Source: Algoriphagus terrigena DSM 22685 (GTDB lineage Bacteria; Bacteroidota; Bacteroidia; Cytophagales; Cyclobacteriaceae). From it: a stretch of DNA of 64,000 bases. Positions within the stretch are counted from its first letter, which is position 1. The number at the start of each line of letters is the position of its first letter. Below are positions 27,618 through 36,169 of this stretch, one piece after another. The stretch covers positions 62,001-126,000 of the forward strand of contig NZ_AUBW01000012.1 of assembly GCF_000429445.1 (NCBI RefSeq), given 5' to 3'. Under the pieces are notes generated by a model, which was not told where the DNA came from, made no database searches, and was given only the letters and a program-made list of their open reading frames with translations. A program made the translations under genes and the position numbers.

Positions 27618-28306
27618 GTGAAAAACTAAAAATCATCACCACGGGAGACGGATCCCATTCGCTCTATAATTCGGAGCTACAGGAGACCTATCACAATTCA
27701 GCGGGAGCATTCAGGGAATCGATCCACATCTACATGATCTATGGACTGGATTCCTGGCTGGCGAGGAATCCCCAAAAATACCCCATCCGGATATTCGAAA
27801 TGGGATTTGGGACCGGGCTTAATGCCTGGCTGACCTTGGTCTGGGCGGAACAAAACCGCATTCCCGTGCTCTACCATACCATCGAGGCCTACCCGCTTGA
27901 GAAAGAAATCTACAGCCAACTGAACTACATCGAGCACGATCACAGCATCTGGCACTTCCACAAGTACTTCGAACCCCTCCACAACGCTCCCTGGAATGAA
28001 GGTGGCCCGGTTTCAGAATATTTCAATTTCAAAAAAGACAACGTTACGTTAGAGGAAGCACAACTTTACCCTTCGGACGTGGTGTTTTTCGATGCATTTG
28101 CCCCAAGCAAGCAACCGGAACTCTGGAAAAAAGAAACGTTGCAAAAAGTAACCGATGCAATGCGGCCAGGCGGCTTATTTGCCACGTATAGTGCCACCGG
28201 CCAGCTGAAGCGGGATCTCAAAGCGCTCGGCTTGGAGGTCGAAACTGTACCTGGTCCTCCGGGTAAGAAGGAGACAACCCGGGGCTGGAAAGGCAGGGGT
28301 CAGTGA
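27614..28306 (+). CDS. mnmD: tRNA mnm5s2U34 methyltransferase MnmD
   Basis: A 230-residue SAM-dependent methyltransferase of the MnmD (former DUF752) type. It performs the last methylation of the wobble uridine modification in tRNAs. The SAM motif FEMGFGTGLNAWL is at about residues 60-72, the downstream acidic loop is VVFFDAFAPSKQPELW, and the C-terminal VPGPPGKKETTRGW matches the family. There is no fused MnmC oxidase domain. The last codons run into a repeat-rich palindrome starting near 28301, so the C-terminus (WKGRGQ) may have been altered by that repeat. Confidence 0.93.
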   Translation: MSEKLKIITTGDGSHSLYNSELQETYHNSAGAFRESIHIYMIYGLDSWLARNPQKYPIRIFEMGFGTGLNAWLTLVWAEQNRIPVLYHTIEAYPLEKEIYSQLNYIEHDHSIWHFHKYFEPLHNAPWNEGGPVSEYFNFKKDNVTLEEAQLYPSDVVFFDAFAPSKQPELWKKETLQKVTDAMRPGGLFATYSATGQLKRDLKALGLEVETVPGPPGKKETTRGWKGRGQ

Positions 28307-28451
28307 TCAGTTTTCAGAGGTCAGTTGGCAGCTTGGTGAGAGGTAAATAGTAAGTGGTCAGTAGTAAGTAATGGAAAACAGAACTTACTACTCACCATTT
28401 ACTACTTACAATTTAATGAACACTGCGTCTGCTAACTGTTCGCTAAAACTG
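28301..28451. repeat. Nested imperfect palindrome of TCAG/AGTA words
   Basis: The outer arms 28308-28331 and 28429-28451 are imperfect inverted copies (CAGTTTT...CAGTT(G/A)GCAG). The inner arms 28349-28369 and 28383-28403 are inverted copies matching at 19 of 21 positions, with a 13-nt loop. The left side is made of TCAG-word variants. There is no open frame inside. It overlaps the last codons of mnmD. Confidence 0.8.
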
Positions 28452-28495
28452 GCCTATATTTTGTTTTTATTGCGAAAATCAAAAACCAGGAAACC

Positions 28496-28960
28496 ATGTT
28501 AAACCTTATTGGAGCGCTATTATTTACACTTTTCCAGGCTCCACAACTCGATGGAGCAAAGCTCGAACGAATGGTTCAAGAGCGGGATCAGCTTCATGCG
28601 GAATGGCGAACTTCCGAGAGCAAAAAGTCTGGAATCTTTGGCAACCGTACCAAAAAGGACATGATCGAGACTAATGAATGGCTGGAGCGGATTATCACCA
28701 AAGACAACCAGATCATGGATGAACTCCGGATGATCGGCTCGATCGAAACCACCACCATCACCCAAGATAAAGACGACTACAAGTCGATTACGCTCAAGCT
28801 AGAGAAAGATGTGCAGGCACTCAAGAGAGCAGTCGCTGAGCGGGACAAGGAGATCGAAAACAAACTGACTGAGCGACGAGCGATCGAATGGGCACTGGTG
28901 GTATTTTTCCTCAGTACCGTGGGACTCGGCTACTGGCTTTATCGGTTGAAAAAGGCCTAA
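28496..28960 (+). CDS. Membrane-anchored coiled-coil protein, unknown
   Basis: A 154-residue protein that I do not recognise. It has a short hydrophobic N-terminus (MLNLIGALLFTLFQAP), probably a signal peptide or anchor, then a charged, heptad-rich helical region of about 105 residues. The C-terminal membrane segment (WALVVFFLSTVGLGYWLY, about 132-149) is followed by RLKKA. This suggests a periplasmic coiled coil tethered at the inner membrane. It is monocistronic, lies behind a palindromic repeat and converges with dnaN. Confidence 0.75.
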   Translation: MLNLIGALLFTLFQAPQLDGAKLERMVQERDQLHAEWRTSESKKSGIFGNRTKKDMIETNEWLERIITKDNQIMDELRMIGSIETTTITQDKDDYKSITLKLEKDVQALKRAVAERDKEIENKLTERRAIEWALVVFFLSTVGLGYWLYRLKKA

Positions 28961-28966
28961 AATAAA

Positions 28967-28995
28967 AAAAGCCTTCGTGTTCTGAAGGCCTTTCA
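28967..28995. terminator. Convergent terminator between dnaN and the coiled-coil gene
   Basis: The stem GCCTTC (28971-28976) / GAAGGC (28984-28989) lies between two convergent stop codons. On the minus strand the hairpin is followed by TTTTTTTATTTT, so it primarily ends dnaN. The plus-strand tail is weaker. Confidence 0.75.
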
Positions 28996-29018
28996 TGCTA
29001 TGGTTTGTGGTTAATTAA

Positions 29019-30143
29019 TTACACGTAGTTGTTCAACATCACCGGCATGACCAGCATCAGGATGTCTTCGTTTGCATCTTGCTCAGCAGGCAGGATCAAG
29101 CCTGCGCGGTTAGGAGCGCTAAATCTAAGACTCACTTCTTTGCAGCCTAGGTTGTTGAGCATCTCCACCAAGAATTTGGCGTTGAACCCGATCTCGATAT
29201 CCTCGCCTTCGTGGTCGCAAGAGAGTCTTTCGTTTGCTTCGTTAGAAAAGTCCAGATCCTCTGCAGAGATCATCAATTCGCTACCGGTCAACTTCAATCT
29301 TACCTGATGGGTGGTTTTATTTGCGTAGATCGCGATTCGGCGAAGTGACCCAAGCAATTCCAGACGGTCAATGTTCATACGGTTTGGATTGTCTACCGGA
29401 ATCACATTTTCGTAATCAGGATATCTTTCGTCGATCAGACGGCAGATCATCTTGATGTTGTTGAATTTAAAATATGCGTTAGACTGGTTGAATTCCACAG
29501 TGACGGGCACATTTTCGCTTGGCAGAGTAGATTTCAGCAGGTTAAGCGCCTTTCTTGGGATGATCAGGCTGGCTCCGTTTGGAGAAGCCACGTCGACCCG
29601 TCTGTAGCGGATCAGTCGGTGACCGTCCGTGGCTACAAAGGTGGTGTTGGTCGCGCTCAAGTTGATGTAGACACCGGTCATCGCAGGTCGGAGTTCGTCC
29701 GAGCTGGTTGCAAAGATGGTATTGGAAATCGCCGAAGAAAGCACCTCAGTGGACATGTCCACAGTAGTAGCATTGGATACAGTCGGGATCTTTGGAAAGT
29801 CTGTGGCATTCTCGCCGGCAAGTCTGTAGCGGCCGTTGTCGGAGCTTATTTCCACCGCATAGGTATCGTGATCGATGCTGAAAGTCACCGGCTGCTCTGG
29901 CAGGTTTTTCAGGGTCTCGATCAGAATACGCGCAGGAACTGCAATATTGCCATCCTCTTTTGCCTCCACATGAAGTTGAGTCATCATAGAGGTCTGCAAA
30001 TCAGAAGCCGTGATGGTCAACACAGAATCTTTGATCTCAAACAGAAAGTTCTCCAAGATGGGAACCACCGGATTTGTAGTCACGACACCGTTGATGGCCG
30101 AAAGCTGCTTCAGCAAAGCAGAAGAGGAAACAATAAATTTCAT
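29019..30143 (-). CDS. dnaN: DNA polymerase III beta sliding clamp
   Basis: A 374-residue processivity clamp that forms a dimeric ring around DNA and tethers replicative and repair polymerases. The three clamp folds are covered in full. Recognisable segments are MKFIVSSSALLKQLSAINGV, the NAVATDGHRL-type TFVATDGHRLIRYR, the FNNIKMICRLIDERYPDYENVIP stretch and the terminal LMVMPVMLNNYV. dnaA is not adjacent, so this is not a classic dnaA-dnaN origin arrangement. The region directly upstream is a duplicated leader in which the start ATG is repeated at about 92-bp intervals. Confidence 0.97.
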   Translation of the reverse strand: MKFIVSSSALLKQLSAINGVVTTNPVVPILENFLFEIKDSVLTITASDLQTSMMTQLHVEAKEDGNIAVPARILIETLKNLPEQPVTFSIDHDTYAVEISSDNGRYRLAGENATDFPKIPTVSNATTVDMSTEVLSSAISNTIFATSSDELRPAMTGVYINLSATNTTFVATDGHRLIRYRRVDVASPNGASLIIPRKALNLLKSTLPSENVPVTVEFNQSNAYFKFNNIKMICRLIDERYPDYENVIPVDNPNRMNIDRLELLGSLRRIAIYANKTTHQVRLKLTGSELMISAEDLDFSNEANERLSCDHEGEDIEIGFNAKFLVEMLNNLGCKEVSLRFSAPNRAGLILPAEQDANEDILMLVMPVMLNNYV

Positions 30144-30330
30144 ATGATTATATTTTGTTTTTCAGTTGCCATATGGAATCTCGCATTGTTGATAGTCCTA
30201 CCGGTATGTGACGTAATAGTCATGCTCGATTTCATATAATTATATTTTTATTTTCAATGGTCATATGAATTCTCGCAGTGCCGAAGATCATCCCTCAGTG
30301 TGAGGTTCTTCGTCAAGCTCGATTTCATAT
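30141..30330 (-). repeat. Tandem leader duplication upstream of dnaN
   Basis: Two imperfect copies, 30141-30232 (92 bp) and 30233-30325 (93 bp), begin with CATAT(G/A)ATTATATTTT and end GCTCGATTT. A third truncated start, CATAT, lies at 30326. Each unit begins on the minus strand with ATATGAAAT, as at the real dnaN start. Each copy also contains TATAAT just before that ATG. The remaining leader to 30444 shows nothing recognisable. Confidence 0.75.
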
Positions 30331-30444
30331 CGTAGGGCTTAGTATTTAGTTTTAATCCAGCGGGGGTAAATTTATAAATAAAATGCTAATTCGGTTGGTC
30401 GGAATTGGCTTTCCCCGAAATTTTCTAATCTAATTTTCCGAACC

Positions 30445-32136
30445 TCAGCTCGCTTGGTTTTTGGCATACCTGAGCTTTCTCAGATAAAGAATAACACCGC
30501 CGATCAGCCCCAGAATCACTACCGGAAGTATCACATTCAGGCCCTGCCAGAAGGATTTTTGCTGGGACACCTTCGTCTTGTCGAGCGGTCTGATCTGCAG
30601 GGAGCGGGATCTGGCAGCAATGATCCCCTCGGGGTCACTCAGGTATTGCACCAGATTTTGAAGCAATTGTTTGTTGGCATAGGTCGCCTGCGCAAATGGA
30701 TCTTCTCCCAAAGTCAAGGGCTGATTTCCCTGCAAACTCATCTGGCTTTGGAACAAAGAGCCGTCGCCAAAAACAACCACTTTCCCTTTTCCGCTTTCGA
30801 AGAATGTCGTTTTATCAAATCCATCAGGGACGAACCTGTTTTTGAAAAGTGAGGTAAACTCTCCCTCCAGCAAATAGCCCAATGGTAAATTTTTAACTGA
30901 AAACTCAGCGACATTGGGCTCCAACTCCATATCCGAAAAAGCCACTCTCGACGGTGCGGGAAGGATTCTCTCATTTTCCGAACCAAAAATCAGGGGAGTC
31001 TTAGTGACTCCGTCTGCCTTCACAGTATCCAGACTGCTGGCGAATCGGAAATTTACCTGATCCAGTGTCTTGGTGATTGGATGGCTCTGAACCCGTCCAG
31101 CATTGAAATAAAATGGCCAAGGCAGAGGAACGAGCTGTTCTTGGTCACCAAAATTACCTCCCAGCACCGGGATGTAACTCAAATTCAGATCCTGAATCAG
31201 GTCTTTATTGATCCGAATGCCATATCTAAACAACAGGCGATCGAGCTCATTTTCCAACGGAAAGGAAAACGTCCCCTCACCTCCGGCCTTCGCCAGATCC
31301 ACGTCTACCCCTTCTGCAGCCACGACGAGATTACCGCCCTGCATCACATACTGATCCAGCAGGTAAAGCTCCCGTTCGGTGTAGGTTTGCTTTGGTCCCA
31401 GGATAAAAACAATCCCAAACGAACTCAAATCGCCCGGCACCTTGGCCTGATCAAGGGGTACTTTGAAAACTTCGTACTGCCCGTCCAGCGCCTCCACCAT
31501 CCCAAATCCATCGTCCTCAGAAAGTTCTCCGTGCCCGATGATCATCGCCACTGCGGTCTTCTCCGGATTTAACAGCTTTCGAATGGCATTGCTGAGCTCA
31601 AATTCGAGATTTTCTATCGATGTATTTAATATCTGATCGGGCGACATCCCTTGCTCGCCCTTGAGAACCAAGGCTCCTGTTTCGTATTCTTCATCACTGA
31701 CCAAGATCCCGGGAAAGATCAACTGGGCTTGCTGACCTGCATTTTGACTCGTATAGACATTTGTAGGATTGATGCCATAGTCTGCCAGCGTGTAGATAAA
31801 ATCTTCCTGAAGAGAATCGACCACGGCCAGGGGATCAAAGTACGAATAGGTGATAGTTTCGGAAGAATAAGCGTTGAAAGTCCGGACGGTTTCTTCGATG
31901 GATCTTTGAAGGCGACGCATACCGCCGGGCAGATTTTCGCTCTGCAAAAGGATATCTACATGGATCGGTCGATCCAGGCCTTCCAGCAATTCTTCGGTAG
32001 CGGGATGAAGGGAAAAGCGCTTCTCTTCTGTCAAGTCGATCCTAAACCGCAGAAATAGGCCAGACAAAAGCAGCAGCAAAATCCCTCCAAAAAGGATCAA
32101 AAATGGCTTTGCAGTATGGATTGCTGATTTCGTCAT
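30445..32136 (-). CDS. gldG: Gliding-motility ABC transporter component GldG
   Basis: A 563-residue protein of the GldG family, the auxiliary subunit of the GldAFG transporter needed for gliding in Flavobacterium. The start at 32136 is chosen because it forms an ATGA overlap with gldF. The upstream frame to 32178 would read into gldF. A membrane segment (FLILFGGILLLLLSGLFL) near the N-terminus is followed by FRIDLTEEKRFSLHPAT, the standard GldG opening. A large extracytoplasmic domain and a C-terminal membrane helix (ILPVVILGLIGGVILYLR) follow. It is the last gene of gldAFG. Confidence 0.92.
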   Translation of the reverse strand: MTKSAIHTAKPFLILFGGILLLLLSGLFLRFRIDLTEEKRFSLHPATEELLEGLDRPIHVDILLQSENLPGGMRRLQRSIEETVRTFNAYSSETITYSYFDPLAVVDSLQEDFIYTLADYGINPTNVYTSQNAGQQAQLIFPGILVSDEEYETGALVLKGEQGMSPDQILNTSIENLEFELSNAIRKLLNPEKTAVAMIIGHGELSEDDGFGMVEALDGQYEVFKVPLDQAKVPGDLSSFGIVFILGPKQTYTERELYLLDQYVMQGGNLVVAAEGVDVDLAKAGGEGTFSFPLENELDRLLFRYGIRINKDLIQDLNLSYIPVLGGNFGDQEQLVPLPWPFYFNAGRVQSHPITKTLDQVNFRFASSLDTVKADGVTKTPLIFGSENERILPAPSRVAFSDMELEPNVAEFSVKNLPLGYLLEGEFTSLFKNRFVPDGFDKTTFFESGKGKVVVFGDGSLFQSQMSLQGNQPLTLGEDPFAQATYANKQLLQNLVQYLSDPEGIIAARSRSLQIRPLDKTKVSQQKSFWQGLNVILPVVILGLIGGVILYLRKLRYAKNQAS

Positions 32137-32852
32137 TTGTTTCTCAATACCAAAACAGAAGCTCCCAAAAACAACCACACCATTCCCAAGAGGAAAAATA
32201 CATCCCGGCTATCCACCACTCCGCGACTGAGGCTAATGTAATGCCCGCTCAGACTCATCTCCTCCACCCAATAGGCGGCATCTCCGGTCAGCATCCCCGC
32301 CAAGGCCGTCAGCCCAAAGTATAGCACAAAGCATAGAAACACACCCAAGACAAAGGCTACTACCTGCTGTGAGGTCAGTGCACTCGCAAAAAGCCCCACC
32401 GCAGCAAACGTCGCCCCGATCATCAACAGCCCAATCCAACTTCCAAAGAATCCCGCAAGGTCAAGGTTGCCGACAGGATCGCCTAGCTGCACGATGCTGT
32501 AGGCATAGAGAAGTGTCGGCAACACGGCCAGGAAAACCAAGGCCAGCAAAGCAAGGTATTTTGCCACGATGATCTGAACCAGAGAAAGCGGTGAGGTTCG
32601 CAAGAGCTCCCAAGTACCGCTCTTCCGCTCCTCGGAAATCGTCCGCATAGAAATGGCCGGAATCAAAAATGTGAAAACATAAGGCGTGTAGGAGAATAAG
32701 GACTCCAGATCGGCAAAGCCGTAATCAAGCACCGAGCTCTCAGGAAAAACCCAAACGATCAATCCCAAGGCCACCAGAAACAGCGCCAAGATCAGGTAGC
32801 CGGTCAGGCTTCCGAAAAAGGCGTTGATTTCTTTCAAAAAGAGGCTTTTCAT
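32133..32852 (-). CDS. gldF: Gliding-motility ABC transporter permease GldF
   Basis: A 239-residue ABC-2 type integral membrane permease with about six hydrophobic segments. The signature cytoplasmic loop is MRTISEERKSGTWELLRTSPLSL, found in GldF and NosY-like permeases. It starts one base inside the gldA stop and ends in an ATGA overlap with gldG, so the three genes form one translationally coupled unit. The substrate of this transporter is not known in any organism; a role in gliding or in export of surface polymers is inferred from homologues. Confidence 0.92.
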   Translation of the reverse strand: MKSLFLKEINAFFGSLTGYLILALFLVALGLIVWVFPESSVLDYGFADLESLFSYTPYVFTFLIPAISMRTISEERKSGTWELLRTSPLSLVQIIVAKYLALLALVFLAVLPTLLYAYSIVQLGDPVGNLDLAGFFGSWIGLLMIGATFAAVGLFASALTSQQVVAFVLGVFLCFVLYFGLTALAGMLTGDAAYWVEEMSLSGHYISLSRGVVDSRDVFFLLGMVWLFLGASVLVLRNK

Positions 32853-33760
32853 CAGGCGTTGGTGATTTCTCTGAAGAGCGTCTCCAGGTTTTTCTTGCTT
32901 TGGTTGAGGCTGTTGAGGCTAAGCGAGCGCTCGGCAATCTGCTGCATCAAAATCTTTCGGGTCTCAGTCGGCTCGGATGTCACGATGATCAATTCCCTTT
33001 TGTTTTTTGCGCCAAACCGAACTTGCCCAAGCGCTTCAAACCATTCCAGCTCAAGTTCTTCTTCGGTTTCCAAGATCAGTTCAGTCTGCCCCGAACCAGC
33101 CCTCAGCTCAGACAGCGGGCTGGCAGCAAGTACTTTCCCCCGGTTGATGATCACCACATCCTGGCAGATCGCTTCCACCTCCTGCATGATATGAGTGGAA
33201 AAAATCAGAGTCTTATCTTCCGCAACTTCCCGGATCAGATTGCGAATCTCTACCAGTTGATTGGGATCAAGGCCAGTAGTTGGCTCATCCAAGATCACCA
33301 CTTGGGGATCATGGATCAGTGCTCTGGCCAAGCCTACGCGCTGACGATAGCCCTTAGACAGCTGCCCGATTTTCTTGTGTTGCTCGGACGAAAGACCGGT
33401 TTTTCCGACCAGTTCGTTGACTCGATTTTGGATCAGGGATGACTTCATGCCGTAGAGACCTCCGGAAAATTCGAGAAATTCCCTGACATAGAGATCCAGA
33501 TAAAGCGGATTGTGCTCCGGCAGGTACCCGATTTTGGGACTGATCTGATGGGGGTGTTTCAGTGCATTTTCTCCCAAGATCTCCACCGAGCCTGAATCTG
33601 CACTGAGATACCCCGTGATGATCTTCATCGTGGTGGATTTCCCTGCGCCGTTTGGTCCTAGGAAGCCCAGAATCCGCCCTGGCGAGGCTGAAAAACTCAC
33701 CTCATCGAGTGCTTTTTGGGTACCGTAAAGTTTGGTTAGCTGAGAAACTTGGAGCGACAT
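32852..33760 (-). CDS. gldA: Gliding-motility ABC transporter ATPase GldA
   Basis: A 302-residue ABC ATPase. Walker A GPNGAGKST is at about 35-43, the signature is LSKGYRQRVGLARAL, and Walker B is VVILDEPTTGLDP with the H-loop in LIFSTHIMQEVEAI. The C-terminal extension of about 80 residues is typical of GldA and drug-export-like ATPases. In Flavobacterium johnsoniae gldA lies apart from gldFG, while here all three are contiguous. It energises the GldFG membrane complex at the cytoplasmic face. Confidence 0.92.
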   Translation of the reverse strand: MSLQVSQLTKLYGTQKALDEVSFSASPGRILGFLGPNGAGKSTTMKIITGYLSADSGSVEILGENALKHPHQISPKIGYLPEHNPLYLDLYVREFLEFSGGLYGMKSSLIQNRVNELVGKTGLSSEQHKKIGQLSKGYRQRVGLARALIHDPQVVILDEPTTGLDPNQLVEIRNLIREVAEDKTLIFSTHIMQEVEAICQDVVIINRGKVLAASPLSELRAGSGQTELILETEEELELEWFEALGQVRFGAKNKRELIIVTSEPTETRKILMQQIAERSLSLNSLNQSKKNLETLFREITNA

Positions 33761-33838
33761 GAATGATTTTTAGTCACTCAAAAGTAAGGAAAAAAAGCAG
33801 CTTGCATAGACGGTTTGCAGTCTCTCTCTGAAAACCGC

Positions 33839-34537
33839 CTACTTCTTCCCTCTCGGTCTCAGCGGTCTGCACTCCACATCCGCCACAAAATAGTTTGGAT
33901 GGGTTTCCAATGTCTGGACAATTGTCTGAGCCACACCCTGAGGACGCATCATGTGTTCATTTGCCTCCGCCCCGTCGATATTGTCAAAGAAACCGGTTTG
34001 GGTTGAGCCTGGATAGATCGTCGAAACTTTGATCCCAAAGTCCCGGAGCTCCATGTACATCGAGTGGGAAATCCCCCGTACCGCGTGTTTTGTGCCCGCA
34101 TATCCGGCCAGATTTGCGACTCCGTTTAACCCGGCAATCGAGGACACATTGACAATATGACCCTCGTCGGCGGCTTTCATCCCGGCCACAAGGCGCTTGC
34201 TGACATAAAAAATCCCGTGGACGTTCGTATCAAACATCGCCTTCCAGTCTTCTGAGGACATGGTCTCGAAACTTCCGGCCACTCCAAACCCAGCATTGTT
34301 TACCAACACCCGGATGTCGAAACCCAGTTTGCCGACAGTCGCCAAATAAGCCTCCTCCACTTGCTCTTCGACCGATACATCACAGGAGAAAAAGTGAAAA
34401 TTCTCATGTGAAAACTCAGGCCTATTCCTTCCCCAGCCTGCGACGATGGTACCTTTTTCGAGTAAAAGTTTGACCAGCTCAAGTCCGATTCCTTTGCTGA
34501 CGCCCGTGACGACGGCGACTTTATTTTTCAGTTCCAT
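33839..34537 (-). CDS. Short-chain dehydrogenase/reductase
   Basis: A 232-residue classical SDR. The start at 34537 (MELKNKVAVVTGVSKGIG) is chosen because it puts the cofactor motif TGVSKGIG at the usual distance from the N-terminus; the frame upstream carries no family sequence. It has the NNAGFGV motif, the catalytic Ser in NVSSIAG and the YAGTKHAV (YxxxK) pair. The SDR core is complete. The substrate is unknown. It reads away from a divergent M20D amidohydrolase gene, with about 147 bp between starts. Confidence 0.9.
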   Translation of the reverse strand: MELKNKVAVVTGVSKGIGLELVKLLLEKGTIVAGWGRNRPEFSHENFHFFSCDVSVEEQVEEAYLATVGKLGFDIRVLVNNAGFGVAGSFETMSSEDWKAMFDTNVHGIFYVSKRLVAGMKAADEGHIVNVSSIAGLNGVANLAGYAGTKHAVRGISHSMYMELRDFGIKVSTIYPGSTQTGFFDNIDGAEANEHMMRPQGVAQTIVQTLETHPNYFVADVECRPLRPRGKK

Positions 34538-34684
34538 AAAATAGCGTTTCCAATACAAAAGCATATCGAGCGAAAAAGTTCTTCATTTCCCGATTTTACA
34601 CCTCGGTAAAACGATATATTGGCTTCCTTTCTTATTTTCAACCAACCAAATAGCCACTTCTCTAAACCATCAACCTCACTTTCC

Positions 34685-35977
34685 ATGAATAAATTGATCC
34701 TCCCGCTATTCCTTTTGAGTGGTGTAGCAATGGGACAGACCTCACTCCGCCCCAAGATTGACACAAAAGCCGCCTCCATCGAGGCCAAAGTCGTCGAGTG
34801 GAGACGCGACATTCATCAAAATCCAGAACTTGGCAACGCGGAGACTCGCACCGCCAAGATGATTGCTGAGCACCTCCGTGCCTTGGGCATTGAAGTTCAA
34901 GAAGGAGTAGCGGTCACCGGCGTAGTCGGAATCCTTAAGGGCGGAAAACCCGGCCCAACCGTCGCTCTTCGAGCCGATATGGATGCTCTGCCAGTGACTG
35001 AGCGCGTGGACTTGCCTTTCAAATCTACCGTCACCGCAACCTACAACGGCCAGGAGACGGGTGTCATGCACGCCTGCGGACACGACACACACGTGGCGAT
35101 CCTAATGGGAGTCGCGGAAGTATTGGCGGGGATGAAAAGCGATCTCCAGGGGACGGTCAAGTTCCTTTTCCAACCTGCTGAGGAAGGAATCTATCAGGAA
35201 GGCGTGACTACCTGGGGTGCCAAGCAGATGGTGGAAGAGGGAGTCATGAAAGACGTCGACGCGGTGTTTGGCCTTCACATCGGTTCCCAGATGGAAGTCG
35301 GCAAGATCGGCTACCGCTCGGGACCGGCGATGGCAGCTGTTGATAACCTGGAGATCACCGTACACGGTACACAGGCTCATGGCGCTTCTCCCTGGTCTGG
35401 TGTAGATCCGATTGTGACCTCGTCACAGATCATCACCGGATTGCAGACGATCCTCTCCCGTAATGTGAATATCACCGAAAACCCCGCAGTAGTCACTGTG
35501 GGTGCGATTCACGGGGGCATTCGCCACAACATCATCCCGGAAAAAGTCGAAATGATCGGCACCATCCGGACCTTCGGCGAAAAGCAGCAAGACCTTGTCC
35601 ACCGCCGTATCACCGAGATCGCCACCAACATTGCCGAAAGTGCCGGTGCGAAAGCAGACGTGAACATCACAAAGCTCTATCCCGCCACGATAAATGACCC
35701 AGCGCTGACCGCGCAGATGGCTGCTACCGTACTTGCTGCGGCTGGCGAAGGCAACGTCATCACCAATCCACCCATCACAGGTGCGGAAGACTTCAGCTTC
35801 TTCCAGCGTGAAAAGCCGGGATTGTTCATCTCGCTCGGTGGGATGAAAAAGGGCGGCGACCCGACCAAAACCCCTTCTCACCACACCCCTGACTTTTACA
35901 TCGACGAAGGTGGATTTGTATTGGGCATGCGTGTGATGAGCTACTTTGTGGTGGATTACATGGGAGCGAAAAAGTAG
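34685..35977 (+). CDS. Exported M20D amidohydrolase
   Basis: A 430-residue amidohydrolase of the M20D family (hippurate hydrolase, IAA-amino-acid hydrolase and relatives). The start at 34685 yields a signal peptide (MNKLILPLFLLSGVAMGQ), so the enzyme is exported; the frame upstream to 34619 is not coding-like. Metal-site motifs are LRADMDALPV, HACGHDTHVAILMG and FQPAEEG, followed by a dimerisation domain (TVHGTQAHGASPW) and GAEDFSFF. It probably deacylates N-acyl amino acids or related amides in the periplasm. A strong terminator follows. Confidence 0.92.
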   Translation: MNKLILPLFLLSGVAMGQTSLRPKIDTKAASIEAKVVEWRRDIHQNPELGNAETRTAKMIAEHLRALGIEVQEGVAVTGVVGILKGGKPGPTVALRADMDALPVTERVDLPFKSTVTATYNGQETGVMHACGHDTHVAILMGVAEVLAGMKSDLQGTVKFLFQPAEEGIYQEGVTTWGAKQMVEEGVMKDVDAVFGLHIGSQMEVGKIGYRSGPAMAAVDNLEITVHGTQAHGASPWSGVDPIVTSSQIITGLQTILSRNVNITENPAVVTVGAIHGGIRHNIIPEKVEMIGTIRTFGEKQQDLVHRRITEIATNIAESAGAKADVNITKLYPATINDPALTAQMAATVLAAAGEGNVITNPPITGAEDFSFFQREKPGLFISLGGMKKGGDPTKTPSHHTPDFYIDEGGFVLGMRVMSYFVVDYMGAKK

Positions 35978-35983
35978 ATCGCA

Positions 35984-36011
35984 GACGCTAGATATTAGAC
36001 GCTAGATACTA
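35984..36011. repeat. Two tandem 14-bp words
   Basis: GACGCTAGATATTA (35984-35997) is followed directly by GACGCTAGATACTA (35998-36011), one mismatch. It lies seven bases behind the amidohydrolase stop. Further word-type inverted motifs (GTAAG...CTTAC...CTTAC) occur at about 36078-36105. Confidence 0.75.
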
Positions 36012-36016
36012 GAACA

Positions 36017-36051
36017 CCCCTCTTCGGTCTGACCGGAGAGGGGCTTTTTTT
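36017..36051 (+). terminator. Rho-independent terminator of the M20D gene
   Basis: An 11-bp stem (CCCCTCTTCGG with CCGGAGAGGGG, one wobble pair) around a short loop is followed by CTTTTTTT. It lies 40 nt after the amidohydrolase stop. Confidence 0.9.
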
Positions 36052-36169
36052 GAAATAAAAACCTCTATCAACGGAAAAAAGTAAGAGTTGAAGACTTACC
36101 ACTTACTAAAAAAAGCTTTGCTAACAACGCTTTCAGGCTTGCGACTTCCCACCCTATACATATATCCTC

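Noticed and set aside
34538-34564. SDR start nine codons upstream at 34564
   Set aside because: It adds a non-conserved MLLYWKRYF leader and moves the cofactor motif away from its usual place.
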